A DNA stretch of 33,084 nt from an uncultured Saprospiraceae bacterium (GTDB lineage Bacteria > Bacteroidota > Bacteroidia > Chitinophagales > Saprospiraceae). The translations under genes were made by a program, and so were the position numbers. Shown here piece after piece: positions 24,620 through 33,084 of the stretch. The stretch is taken from NCBI GenBank assembly GCA_938010715.1, contig CALLVG010000011.1, positions 1 to 33,084 on the forward strand, read 5' to 3'. The first letter of the stretch is position 1. Each line of letters begins with the position of its first letter. The notes under the pieces are model-generated. The model was not told the DNA's origin and did no database searches. It saw only the letters and a list, made by a program, of their open reading frames with translations.

Positions 24620-26935
24620 ATGAAAAATATTCTCGTTTTCTCAGCCTTAATCATTGTTTCATTCGCCATGTGCAATATGAAAAACCAAGATGTGGTAAGC
24701 CAAAAAGTTGATAAAAAAATCACTAACGGTGACCCAGTAGAAGAACTCCTCGCCAAAATGACGCTCGAAGAAAAAATCGGGCAAATGAATCAATACAATG
24801 GTTTCTTTGATGCCACTGGGCCAACGCCAAAAGGCGACTGGGCAGAAGGCCGTTACAAGCAAATCAAAGCCGGCCAAGTCGGCTCAATGTTAAATGTTCG
24901 CGGAGCGGATAAAGTGCGAGCGATGCAAAAATTGGCAGTCGAAAATTCGAGATTAGGCATACCAATGATTTTTGGATTTGATGTTATTCATGGATACAAA
25001 ACAACAATGCCTATTCCTTTGGCTGAGACTGCAAGTTGGGATTTAGACCTGATTCAAAAGTCGGCAGAAGTTGCCGCAGCAGAAGCCGCAGCAGAAGGAA
25101 TCAATTGGACATTTGCACCAATGGTGGACATTTCAAGAGATGCAAGATGGGGTAGAGTAATGGAAGGAGCAGGCGAAGATCCATACTTAGGAAGTAGAAT
25201 CGCGGAGGCAAGAGTAAAAGGATTTCAAGGCGATGATTTGAAAAGTAATAGAACAGTAGCCGCTTGTGCCAAACACTTTGCAGGTTATGGTTTTGCCGAA
25301 TCTGGAAAAGATTATAATACAGCAGATGTGGGGACGAGTACGTTGTACAATGTGTTGCTTCCTCCTTTCAAAGCAGCGGCAGACGCAGGAGTTGCGACTT
25401 TTATGAACTCCTTCAATGAACTCAACGGCGTACCTGCAACAGGTGATAAATTTCTGCAAAGAGACATCCTAAAAGGAAAATGGAATTGGAAAGGAATGAT
25501 GGTTTCTGATTGGGGTTCTATCGGTGAAATGATTGCTCACGGATACGCAGCCGATGGTAAACACGCCGCTGAATTAGCAGCCAATGCAGGTTCAGACATG
25601 GATATGGAATCTGCTTTATACGTCGCTCATTTGAAAGAATTAGTAGAATCAGGAAAAGTGCCTTTGGCAAATATCAATGATGCCGTTCGTCGTGTTTTGA
25701 AGTTAAAATTTGACATGGGTTTGTTTGATGACCCATATAAATATTGTGACGTAAATCGTGAAAAAACAACTATCGGACACGCCGACCACAAAGCAGCTGC
25801 CTTGAAAGTTGCGCAAAGCTCAATCGTTCTCTTAAAAAATGAAAAAAGCCTTTTACCACTTCCAAAGTCAGGTAAAAAAATTGCAGTAATTGGTGATTTG
25901 GCAGATGATAAGACCAGCCCATTGGGTAACTGGCGTTTAGCTGCTGAACCAGAAACAGCCGTTTCAGTTTTGGAAGGTTTAAAAAATTATGGTGGAAATT
26001 CCATCTCTTATGAGAGCGGCCCAAAAGTAGCAGAGAATTCTCCTTCCTTCCCAGAGCACACCAAAATAAATACCACAGACCGTTCTGGTTTTGACGAAGC
26101 AGTCGCTTCCGCGAAAGGAGCTGACGTCGTTTTGATGGTTTTAGGTGAACATGGAATGATGTCAGGAGAAGGCCGTAGTCGTTCCAATATCGATTTACCT
26201 GGTTTTCAGCAAGAGTTATTAGAAGCAGTTTTTGCCGTTAATAAAAATATCGTTTTGGTCTTAACCAACGGCCGTCCTTTAGCCATCGAATGGGCAGATA
26301 AAAATATTCCAGCCATTGTAGAAGCATGGCATTTGGGGGAGCAAAGTGGTAATGCAATTGCGAATGTTTTATACGGTGATTACAACCCAAGTGGTAAATT
26401 ACCAATGACTTTTCCACGCAACGTTGGACAAGTTCCAATTTATTATAACTATAAAAATACAGGGCGTCCTGGGCCAAAAGGAGAAGTGTTTTGGTCGCAT
26501 TACACAGACCAAACCAATGCGCCACTTTATGCTTTCGGTCATGGTTTGAGTTATACCACTTTTGATTATTCGGGGTTGAATATTGTTGCTGGAAGGGGTA
26601 ATAATGTAGCTGTTGATATTACTGTTAAAAATACTGGGAAAATAGCTGGTGAAGAAGTTGTTCAACTTTACATTCGTGATAAAGTTGGAAGTGTCACTCG
26701 TCCTGTCAAAGAGTTGAAAGGATTTGAGAAAATCAATTTAGCCGCAGGCGCATCAAAAACAGTTCGCTTTAATTTGACTGGTAAAGAGTTAGGTTTTTAT
26801 AACAATCAAGGTGAGTTCATAGTCGAGCCGGGAGCGTTTGATGTACAAGTTGGCGGCACTTCTGCCAAAGGTTTGATGGGTAATTTTGAATTGAAAAATT
26901 CGACGACGACTGATAATTCTAAGACGAAGAAATAG
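24620..26935 (+). CDS. bglX: GH3 beta-glucosidase (BglX-like)
   Basis: The protein has 771 residues from the ATG at 24620. The frame runs ~100 codons further upstream through a non-coding repeat, but only this ATG gives a signal peptide (MKNILVFSALIIVSFAMC). The cysteine could be lipidated, though Met before Cys is unusual for a lipobox. GH3 hallmarks are present: MTLEEKIGQMNQY, FGFDVIHGY, APMVDISRDARWGRVMEG, GEDPYLGS, KHFAGYG, and the nucleophile D297 in MVSDWGS. The second domain has VLMVLGEHGMMSGEGRSR, and the C-terminal fibronectin-III-like domain has VTRPVKELKGF. Length and order match BglX. It should remove terminal beta-linked glucose from oligosaccharides, most likely in the periplasm after SusC import. 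Confidence 0.94.
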   Translation: MKNILVFSALIIVSFAMCNMKNQDVVSQKVDKKITNGDPVEELLAKMTLEEKIGQMNQYNGFFDATGPTPKGDWAEGRYKQIKAGQVGSMLNVRGADKVRAMQKLAVENSRLGIPMIFGFDVIHGYKTTMPIPLAETASWDLDLIQKSAEVAAAEAAAEGINWTFAPMVDISRDARWGRVMEGAGEDPYLGSRIAEARVKGFQGDDLKSNRTVAACAKHFAGYGFAESGKDYNTADVGTSTLYNVLLPPFKAAADAGVATFMNSFNELNGVPATGDKFLQRDILKGKWNWKGMMVSDWGSIGEMIAHGYAADGKHAAELAANAGSDMDMESALYVAHLKELVESGKVPLANINDAVRRVLKLKFDMGLFDDPYKYCDVNREKTTIGHADHKAAALKVAQSSIVLLKNEKSLLPLPKSGKKIAVIGDLADDKTSPLGNWRLAAEPETAVSVLEGLKNYGGNSISYESGPKVAENSPSFPEHTKINTTDRSGFDEAVASAKGADVVLMVLGEHGMMSGEGRSRSNIDLPGFQQELLEAVFAVNKNIVLVLTNGRPLAIEWADKNIPAIVEAWHLGEQSGNAIANVLYGDYNPSGKLPMTFPRNVGQVPIYYNYKNTGRPGPKGEVFWSHYTDQTNAPLYAFGHGLSYTTFDYSGLNIVAGRGNNVAVDITVKNTGKIAGEEVVQLYIRDKVGSVTRPVKELKGFEKINLAAGASKTVRFNLTGKELGFYNNQGEFIVEPGAFDVQVGGTSAKGLMGNFELKNSTTTDNSKTKK

Positions 26936-27214
26936 CCAACTAGTGGCGGCGCATGCTGGGTTCAGTCTCCAGACTGAACCCAAATATCAATTCGTCTCTG
27001 ACGAATAAAACATTAGCATTTTAATAATAAGTCTTACGTCTGGAGACAGCTTAATAAAAGAGTTCAGTCTGGTAAAGGGGGAGGGATTTTCATGGATATT
27101 TAGGGAATTCCTCCCTCTGTCTATCGACATCTCCCTCCAAAGGGAGACAAGTGAAATTTAGACTTCAACAGGATACTTAATTAGAATTTATATAATTTTT
27201 TTTATATCTGAAAA
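26936..27214. repeat. Intergenic region with a perfect 12-bp palindrome and purine/pyrimidine inverted repeats
   Basis: TGGGTTCAGTCT (26957-26968) pairs perfectly with 26971-26982 across a two-base loop. The same word recurs broken and inverted as GTCTGGAGAC near 27030 and GTTCAGTCTGG near 27063. A second palindrome, TCTCCCT-CCAA-AGGGAGA, lies at 27130-27147. There is no T-run, so termination is doubtful; dispersed repeats are more likely. Confidence 0.65.
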
Positions 27215-29917
27215 ATGACAAAGAAACTCCACCTCACAACTTTCCTAATTTTAGCAACCATCATGACCACCTTTGGTCAATTCCTAAAAACGGAAGGAAC
27301 TGCAATCACCAACGAAAACGGCGATACGATTATCCTGCGCGGAATGGGTTTGGGTGGTTGGATGTTGCAAGAAGGATATATGTTGCAAACCTCTGCATTT
27401 GCAAATGCACAATTTCAAATCAGAGGAAAAATAGAAGAGCTAATCGGCGAAACCAGTACGGATGAATTCTATGACGCATGGTTGAAAAATCACGTCACGA
27501 GAGCAGACATTGATTCAATGGCGGCATGGGGTTTCAATTCCGTACGATTGCCAATGCATTATAATTTATATACGTTACCCATTGAGGATGAGCCAGTTTC
27601 GGGTGAACACACTTGGTTGACGCGTGGATTTGAGATGACCGACACTTTAATTGAATGGTGTAAAGCAAATGAAATGTATGTGATACTTGATTTGCATGCA
27701 GCACCAGGAGGACAAGGTCAAGCGATTGAAATTTCTGACCGTGATCCAAGCAAACCTTCTCTTTGGCAAAGTCCAAAAAATTGGGACAAAACAGTTGCAT
27801 TATGGAAAAGACTGGCTGAACGATACAAAGACGAGCCTTGGGTTGGCGCATACGATTTGCTGAATGAACCCAACTGGGATTTGCCAAATGGAACGGCGCT
27901 GCGCAAATTATATGAAGAAATAACCGACTCTATTCGAGCGATTGATGATGAACATATTTTGATAATTGAAGGCAATTGGTTTGCTAATGATTTTACAGGT
28001 TTGACGCCGCCATGGGATGATAACATGGCATATGGGCCACATAAATATTGGAGTTATAATAATCCATCTGATATTGAATTTGCAACGAGATTATTAGATT
28101 TTGATGTACCTGTTTATTTTGGGGAATCGGGAGAAAACTCTAATGCATGGTTTAGAGATGCCATCAAGTTATTTGAAGATAATGGAATCGGTTGGGCATG
28201 GTGGCCAGAGAAAAAAATCGAATCCATTGCAGGTTTGATGTCTATTGAAAAGACACCTGAATACCAAACGCTTTTGGACTATTGGACAGACGGAGGGACT
28301 AAGCCTGATGCCGCATTTGCAAAAGCAACCCTCATGGAATTGGCCGAAAATTTAAAAATTGAAAACTGTTTCATACAAAGAGATGTATTTGATGCAATGC
28401 TTCGACAGCCGAATGATGACACAGCAAAACCATTCAAAAATTTAGAAGTACCAGGTAAAGTTTATGCAGCGGATTTTGATATGGGGCGTCCTGGTGTTGC
28501 GTATGAAGATTCTGGTGTAGCGACTTATCATGTTAATACAGGAAGCTTCACGGCATGGAATAATGGTTGGGCATATCGCAATGATGGCGTAGATATTGAA
28601 CCGACAACTGATGGTCAAAACACCCTCGGTTTCAGTGTCGGTTGGATTGATAAAGAGGAGTGGATCCAATACAGTTTGAACGTCATGCAGGAGGGCGTTT
28701 ATGATATAAAAATAAGAACAGCCTCTGCAGGTTCAACTGGAAAGTTCCATTTAGAAATTGATGGAGGAGCAGTGACAGACGAGGTTGATGCACCTAACAC
28801 AGGTGCATGGGATGCTTGGGAAACCACTACAATCTCTGGCGTCGTTTTGACAGAAGGCATCAATAAAATGCGTTTCGTTTCTGATGGGACGGGTATCAAT
28901 TTGAGTAGTTTTGAATTTACACGAACAGGTGATGCGTCATCCGTTTCTGCAAATTATGTATCTGCGGTAACGTTGGATGAAAACACCGTTCAACTCAACT
29001 TGAACAAGCCGATGACAGATCCTATGACTTCTTTTAGAAATGATTTTGCGATGCGCGTCAATAGTGCTCCAATAACCATTTTGTCGGCTTCGATTCATCC
29101 TGACAATGCACGTGTTTTGATTTTTGATGTTAATCATACTTTCAAAGTATCTGATAATATTCGGATGGATTACAGTGGTTCGTCCTTAGTTTCAACGGAT
29201 GGTTCTAATCTTCAAAACTTCACTTCAATTCCAGTTTTAAATACCATTTCTCCAAAAATTCCGATTCCAGGACGTATGCAAGCAGAAGATTTTTCGAGTC
29301 AAACAGGTATTGTTTTAGAAACTACAACAGATACTGGCGGAGGTCAGAATATTGGTTTTTTAGCTCCTGGTGATTTTTGTGATTATGATGTGCAGGTGAG
29401 CACTGGCGGAACTTTCAGAGTGCGATACAGAACTGCTTCTCAGAACAATGGAGGTAGCTTAAATCTCCAACTGGTTGAGGCTGATGGAAGTGTAAAAACG
29501 CTCCATGCTGCCAATTTTAATGCAACAGGTGGATGGCAAGATTGGGAAACGTCAAGAGATTTCTTCGCAACTATTCCGCAAGGAAATCAAGTACTTCGTT
29601 TGGATATGACCGATTCAGAATTCAACATCAATTGGGTAGAGTTTGATTTGGTAACCTCTGTTGAAGAAGCAGATGCGGCTGGAGCATTTTCTGTTTATCC
29701 TAACCCAAGTGATGGATTGTTTTTGATAGAAAATTTGAAAAATTTCGACATTTCTAAAATTGAAGTTTACGACGTTTTAGGTCGATTGGTAAAAGTTGAA
29801 AATGGTGATGAGTTTTCTGGAACAATAGATTTATCAGCGCAAGTTGATGGAGCTTATTTTATGAAAATATCAACTGAAAGTGGCGAGTTGTTTTCTCAAC
29901 GATTACTTAAGGAGTAA
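27215..29917 (+). CDS. T9SS-sorted GH5 glucanase with two CBM6-like domains
   Basis: The protein has 900 residues. After a signal peptide (MTKKLHLTTFLILATIMTTFG), residues ~20-395 form a GH5 domain. LRGMGLGGWMLQEGYM and LDLHAAPGGQGQ recall exo-beta-1,3-glucanase-type GH5 enzymes. The acid/base is E218 in LLNEPNW, and E304 in YFGESGE is the likely nucleophile. Residues ~409-572 are a CBM6-like beta-sandwich (NTLGFSVGWIDKEEWIQYSLNV). A SwmB/Ig-like segment follows at ~575-675, and a second CBM6-like domain at ~681-816 (RMQAEDFSSQTG, GFLAPGDFCDYDVQV). Residues ~826-900 (SVYPNPSDGLF to FSQRLLKE) are the T9SS sorting domain. It should be a secreted or surface-bound glucanase acting on polymeric glucan. 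The exact subfamily and linkage are not certain. Confidence 0.92.
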   Translation: MTKKLHLTTFLILATIMTTFGQFLKTEGTAITNENGDTIILRGMGLGGWMLQEGYMLQTSAFANAQFQIRGKIEELIGETSTDEFYDAWLKNHVTRADIDSMAAWGFNSVRLPMHYNLYTLPIEDEPVSGEHTWLTRGFEMTDTLIEWCKANEMYVILDLHAAPGGQGQAIEISDRDPSKPSLWQSPKNWDKTVALWKRLAERYKDEPWVGAYDLLNEPNWDLPNGTALRKLYEEITDSIRAIDDEHILIIEGNWFANDFTGLTPPWDDNMAYGPHKYWSYNNPSDIEFATRLLDFDVPVYFGESGENSNAWFRDAIKLFEDNGIGWAWWPEKKIESIAGLMSIEKTPEYQTLLDYWTDGGTKPDAAFAKATLMELAENLKIENCFIQRDVFDAMLRQPNDDTAKPFKNLEVPGKVYAADFDMGRPGVAYEDSGVATYHVNTGSFTAWNNGWAYRNDGVDIEPTTDGQNTLGFSVGWIDKEEWIQYSLNVMQEGVYDIKIRTASAGSTGKFHLEIDGGAVTDEVDAPNTGAWDAWETTTISGVVLTEGINKMRFVSDGTGINLSSFEFTRTGDASSVSANYVSAVTLDENTVQLNLNKPMTDPMTSFRNDFAMRVNSAPITILSASIHPDNARVLIFDVNHTFKVSDNIRMDYSGSSLVSTDGSNLQNFTSIPVLNTISPKIPIPGRMQAEDFSSQTGIVLETTTDTGGGQNIGFLAPGDFCDYDVQVSTGGTFRVRYRTASQNNGGSLNLQLVEADGSVKTLHAANFNATGGWQDWETSRDFFATIPQGNQVLRLDMTDSEFNINWVEFDLVTSVEEADAAGAFSVYPNPSDGLFLIENLKNFDISKIEVYDVLGRLVKVENGDEFSGTIDLSAQVDGAYFMKISTESGELFSQRLLKE

Positions 29918-29929
29918 CCCATTTTTTTG

Positions 29930-30000
29930 ATGAACGCAAAGATGCAAAGCCGCAAAGAGAAGAACTTTGCGTCATTGCGTCATTGCGTCTTTGGGTTCAT
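29930..30000. repeat. Inverted repeat made of tandem GCAAAG-like words
   Basis: The left arm (29930-29957) starts ATGAACGCAAAG and repeats the word GCAAAG three times. The right arm (29963-30000) is its near complement, with ATTGCGTC-type repeats ending GGGTTCAT. It fills most of the gap between the GH5 and second GH16 genes and resembles the elements at 4025-4092 and 5786-6137 in style. Confidence 0.7.
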
Positions 30001-30012
30001 AATGTATGTTCT

Positions 30013-30819
30013 ATGAAGTTTCCACTTTCCTTTTTGTTGGCTTTATTTATAGCAAGTTGTTCAGAAACCGCTGATCAACCCAAATTTTCAAAACTTGTTT
30101 GGTCAGATGAATTCGATAAGGATGGTCTTCCTGATCCTTCCAAATGGAATTACAGTGTCGGCAACGGCTGCCCAAATCTATGCGGGTGGGGTAACAATGA
30201 ATTACAATATTACACCGAAAAAGAACCCAAAAACGCAAGAGTAGAAAACGGAAATCTAATCATTGAAGTCCATAAAGACGAGATTGATAGTTTCGACTAC
30301 ACCTCAGCCAAATTGGTGACCCAGGGCATCGAAGATTGGAAATATGGGCGATTTGAAATAAGAGCAAAATTACCAATTGGCAAAGGCATTTGGTCAGCCA
30401 TTTGGATGCTCCCAACCAACAGAAGAGCCTATGGTCAATGGCCCAACTGTGGCGAAATCGACATCATGGAAAATGTTGGTTATAATCAAGATACGATTCA
30501 TGCGACTGCTCATACAGGTGCGTATAACCACATGATTCACACTCAAAAATCAGCCACACATTTTCTACCTGAATCAGATGAAAAATTTCATACGTATATT
30601 TTAGAATGGGAAGAAGATGAATGGCGCGCCTACATTGATGACACACATTTTTATACTTTTGAAAATGAGCAAAAGTCTTCGATGGAGTGGCCTTTCGACC
30701 AACCTTTCTATTTAATTTTGAATGTTGCTTATGGTGGAAATTGGGGAGGCGCCATGGGTTTAGAACCTGAACTGTTACCGCAGAAAATGGAGATCGATTA
30801 CGTTAGAGTTTATCAGTAA
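30013..30819 (+). CDS. GH16 beta-glucanase lipoprotein, single domain (laminarinase-like)
   Basis: The protein has 268 residues from the ATG at 30013. A TTG ten codons upstream lies inside the repeat and is not a credible start. The signal peptide ends in the good lipobox IASC (Cys16). The rest is one GH16 domain: LVWSDEFDKDGLPDPSKW, CGWGNNELQYYTE, KYGRFEIRAKLPIGKGIWSAIWMLP, and the active site GEIDIMENVG with E148, D150 and E153. It ends VDYVRVYQ-like (IDYVRVYQ). It is the second GH16 of the locus but lacks the Calx-beta domain and is clearly diverged in sequence, so the two may differ in chain-length or branch preference. It probably acts at the outer-membrane surface or in the periplasm. 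Confidence 0.94.
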   Translation: MKFPLSFLLALFIASCSETADQPKFSKLVWSDEFDKDGLPDPSKWNYSVGNGCPNLCGWGNNELQYYTEKEPKNARVENGNLIIEVHKDEIDSFDYTSAKLVTQGIEDWKYGRFEIRAKLPIGKGIWSAIWMLPTNRRAYGQWPNCGEIDIMENVGYNQDTIHATAHTGAYNHMIHTQKSATHFLPESDEKFHTYILEWEEDEWRAYIDDTHFYTFENEQKSSMEWPFDQPFYLILNVAYGGNWGGAMGLEPELLPQKMEIDYVRVYQ

Positions 30820-30881
30820 ACGAACAACCATAACGTGACCCTTTACTCAATTTTTGAAGCTCAAATGTTTACCTTTAATCC

Positions 30882-33044
30882 ATGAATAAAAACATAATCA
30901 GTTTCCTGTTTTTTATACTTCCAAATTTAGTTTTTGGTATTGAAGATCCGATTGATTATCAGATGATAAATCACTGGGAATCAGTGGTTTTGGCTTCTGA
31001 TGCTTGGCAATATCGTTTGGGGGATGCACAACCTTCATCACAATGGATTCAAGAAAATTTTGATGCTTCCAGTTGGCTGACTGGGCCTGGAGGAATTGGT
31101 TATGGAGATGATGATGATGCAACTGAAATTCAACCAACAGTATCCCTTTTTATTCGTCGAGAATTCAATATTACTGATGTTTCAAAAATCGAAGGTGCGT
31201 TGTTGGATGCTGATTTTGATGATGGATTTGTCGCCTATTTAAATGGGGTAGAAATTGCACGAAAGAATTTAATCGGTCAACCTCCGCGAAATACTGAAAA
31301 TGCTACGGAATTGAGAGAAGCCCAAATGTATTCAGGCGGTGCACCTGAGCGATTTGAAATTTGTAATGCAGCAGATTTGTTGAAAAATGGTAGCAACGTA
31401 TTGGCAGTTCAAATTCATAATTTTGATGGCGTTTCGAGTTCGGATATGAGTGCGATATTTTTTCTTTCATTGGGTATCAAAGATGAGTCAAGAGATTACC
31501 GACCAACACCTTCTTGGTTTTATGAGCCAGGACCTTTTATGTCTCATTTGCCTATTTTAAAAATATCATCAACTGAACCGCTCGTCGATGAACCAAAGGT
31601 GCCAGGTCGATTAGAAATCATCTGGAATGAAGATGGAACTTTAAATAATTCTACGGCATCAGGCAATGAATTTGATGGAGATATTATGGTCGAATTACGA
31701 GGACAAAGTTCTTTGTTCTTTTTTCCAAAAGTAGGTTATGGTTTTGAAACTGTCGATTTGAATGGCAATGATATTGATACTTCTTTTTTAGGTTTTCCTG
31801 CGGAAGAAGATTGGATTTTGCATGGGCCATATTCTGATAAAACCTTGATGCGCAATGTGTTAGCCATGCACTTGGCTCGGAAGATGGGGCAGTATGCCAG
31901 CCGAACTCGTTATGTGGAATTGATGGTCAATGGTGATTATCGAGGAGTTTATATTTTAATGGAAAAAATTAAAAGAGACAAAAATCGAGTTGATATTGCT
32001 AATCTTAAAAACGAAGATATTGAAGGAGAAGAATTGACGGGTGGTTATGTTTTTAAAATTGATAAAGGCGATGCAGATTGGGAGTCAAATTACAACCCTG
32101 TCAATAATCAAAATGAAAAAATAAGGTACCAATTTGTTTCGCCTAACCGAAATAATATTCAACCAGAGCAGGCAACTTATTTGCAATCTTATATTGATAG
32201 TTTTGAAACGGCAGTCAATAGTCCCCAATTTAATAACAATATAAAATCTTACGATCGATTTATTGATTTCACCTCATTTGCAGAGCATTTTATTCACGCT
32301 GAACTTTCCAAAAATGTAGATGCTTATCGTATCAGTTCTTATTTTCATAAAAAGAAAATTACGAATGGAGGGTTGATTCATGCTGGTCCAGTTTGGGACT
32401 TTAATCTCAGTTTTGGTAATTCAGAATACTGCAATGTTGCGGATGTGACAGGCTGGATGTATTACGAGCATTGTGGGAATGGCAATCCAAATTGGTGGAT
32501 AAAAATGTTGAACGATGATGAGTTTACACGCATTTTAAAATGTCGTTGGGAGGAGTTACGCGAAGGACCATTTCATAAAGATTCTATTTTTCAATTTATA
32601 GATGAACAGGTTGCAGTACTTGGCGATGCGGTTGATAGAAATTATGAACGATGGCCAATTCTCAATCAATATGTTTGGCCAAATAATGTGGTGACTGGTT
32701 CTTTCGAAGAGGAGATTACCTATTTCAAAACCAATATTAGAAACCGGTTGGCATGGATGGATGGAAATCTTTTTGGCGAGTGTACCCCCAGTTCAACTAA
32801 AAATATTGGAGATATAAATGATTTGATCCTTTACCCAAATCCAACTGATGGGTTGGTAAATATTAATTTTTCAAATTCGAATAACTATCAACTTTCGATT
32901 TTGGATTTAAATGGAAAAGTTCTTTTGAAAAATAAAATTGATGCTCCAAAGACCATTGATTTATCCTCTTTTTCAAAAGGAATTTACTTTTTGAAAATAG
33001 AAAATGAAGACGGGGTCTGGGTTAGGAAATTGGTTAAAGAGTAG
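30882..33044 (+). CDS. T9SS-sorted CotH-kinase-family protein
   Basis: The protein has 720 residues. A signal peptide (MNKNIISFLFFILPNLVFG) is followed by a jelly-roll-like domain at ~35-200 (WIQENFDASSW, GGIGYGDDDD, DDGFVAYLNGVEIAR). A CotH domain follows at ~225-590. Family marks are MVELRGQSS, GPYSDKTLMRNVLA at ~316-329, VELMVNGDYRGVYILMEKIKRD, and GPVWDFNLSFGN with D506 as the likely metal-binding Asp. Residues ~644-720 (LILYPNPTDGLV to VWVRKLVKE) are a T9SS sorting domain. CotH of Bacillus is an atypical protein kinase of the spore coat. The role of secreted Bacteroidota members is not settled; cell-surface protein modification or glycan attachment are possible. The gap to the GH16 gene is only 62 bases on the same strand, so it may be co-expressed with the glucan enzymes. 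Confidence 0.9.
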   Translation: MNKNIISFLFFILPNLVFGIEDPIDYQMINHWESVVLASDAWQYRLGDAQPSSQWIQENFDASSWLTGPGGIGYGDDDDATEIQPTVSLFIRREFNITDVSKIEGALLDADFDDGFVAYLNGVEIARKNLIGQPPRNTENATELREAQMYSGGAPERFEICNAADLLKNGSNVLAVQIHNFDGVSSSDMSAIFFLSLGIKDESRDYRPTPSWFYEPGPFMSHLPILKISSTEPLVDEPKVPGRLEIIWNEDGTLNNSTASGNEFDGDIMVELRGQSSLFFFPKVGYGFETVDLNGNDIDTSFLGFPAEEDWILHGPYSDKTLMRNVLAMHLARKMGQYASRTRYVELMVNGDYRGVYILMEKIKRDKNRVDIANLKNEDIEGEELTGGYVFKIDKGDADWESNYNPVNNQNEKIRYQFVSPNRNNIQPEQATYLQSYIDSFETAVNSPQFNNNIKSYDRFIDFTSFAEHFIHAELSKNVDAYRISSYFHKKKITNGGLIHAGPVWDFNLSFGNSEYCNVADVTGWMYYEHCGNGNPNWWIKMLNDDEFTRILKCRWEELREGPFHKDSIFQFIDEQVAVLGDAVDRNYERWPILNQYVWPNNVVTGSFEEEITYFKTNIRNRLAWMDGNLFGECTPSSTKNIGDINDLILYPNPTDGLVNINFSNSNNYQLSILDLNGKVLLKNKIDAPKTIDLSSFSKGIYFLKIENEDGVWVRKLVKE

Positions 33045-33051
33045 AGGGCAA

Positions 33052-33084
33052 GTTGCCATTGTTGCCATTGTTGCCATTGTTGCC
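33052..33084. repeat. 9-base tandem repeat running off the window
   Basis: The unit GTTGCCATT is repeated perfectly 3.7 times, starting seven bases after the CotH stop codon and continuing past the window edge. Confidence 0.9.

Noticed and set aside
26957-26982. Terminator for the GH3 gene
   Set aside because: The stem is perfect but no T-run follows and related words recur nearby, so I list it as a repeat instead.
29983-30012. TTG start for the second GH16 protein
   Set aside because: It lies in the inverted repeat and would bury the lipoprotein signal peptide that begins at 30013.

Overview
The window comes from a Bacteroidota genome, most likely a Saprospiria-type or related marine/environmental lineage. 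The phylum call is firm: four proteins carry the C-terminal sorting domain of the type IX secretion system (T9SS), there is a SusC/SusD pair with surface lipoproteins, the sequence is AT-rich, and candidate promoters match the TAnnTTTG -7 element. The finer placement rests on the style of the Cys/Asp-rich repeat protein and of the sensor-regulator and is only inference.

Left part (1-12585) is mixed, mostly housekeeping or accessory genes: the 3' end of a T9SS-sorted protein with a cohesin-like domain; a secreted TPR-like protein of unknown function; a serine beta-lactamase-fold hydrolase (minus strand); an S41 C-terminal processing protease; a 1312-residue secreted protein built from eleven Cys/Asp-rich metal-binding repeats and five copies of an unrecognised ~80-residue module (minus strand); and an MsbA-type ABC exporter (minus strand). 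Gene boundaries here are rich in inverted and tandem repeats.

Right part (13070-33044, all plus strand) is a polysaccharide utilization locus (PUL), very probably for laminarin or another beta-1,3/1,6-glucan. It opens with a membrane-tethered regulator (two-propeller sensor, Y_Y_Y domain, one membrane span, LuxR-like HTH, no kinase). Next come SusC, SusD and a PKD-containing lipoprotein in the SusE/F position, closed by a strong terminator. Then follow a Calx-beta/GH16 lipoprotein, a GH3 beta-glucosidase, a GH5 glucanase with CBM6-like domains and T9SS tail, a second GH16 lipoprotein, and a T9SS-sorted CotH-family protein.

Inferred workflow: surface GH16 enzymes and the secreted GH5 cut the glucan; the PKD lipoprotein and SusD capture fragments; SusC imports oligosaccharides with TonB energy; GH3 releases glucose; the regulator senses a product and switches on susC. 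I saw no tRNA, rRNA, CRISPR array, transposase or phage gene. The most unusual points are the modular 1312-residue protein, the kinase-less membrane-tethered regulator, the duplicated module in the PKD lipoprotein, and the CotH-family protein at the end of a glucan locus.
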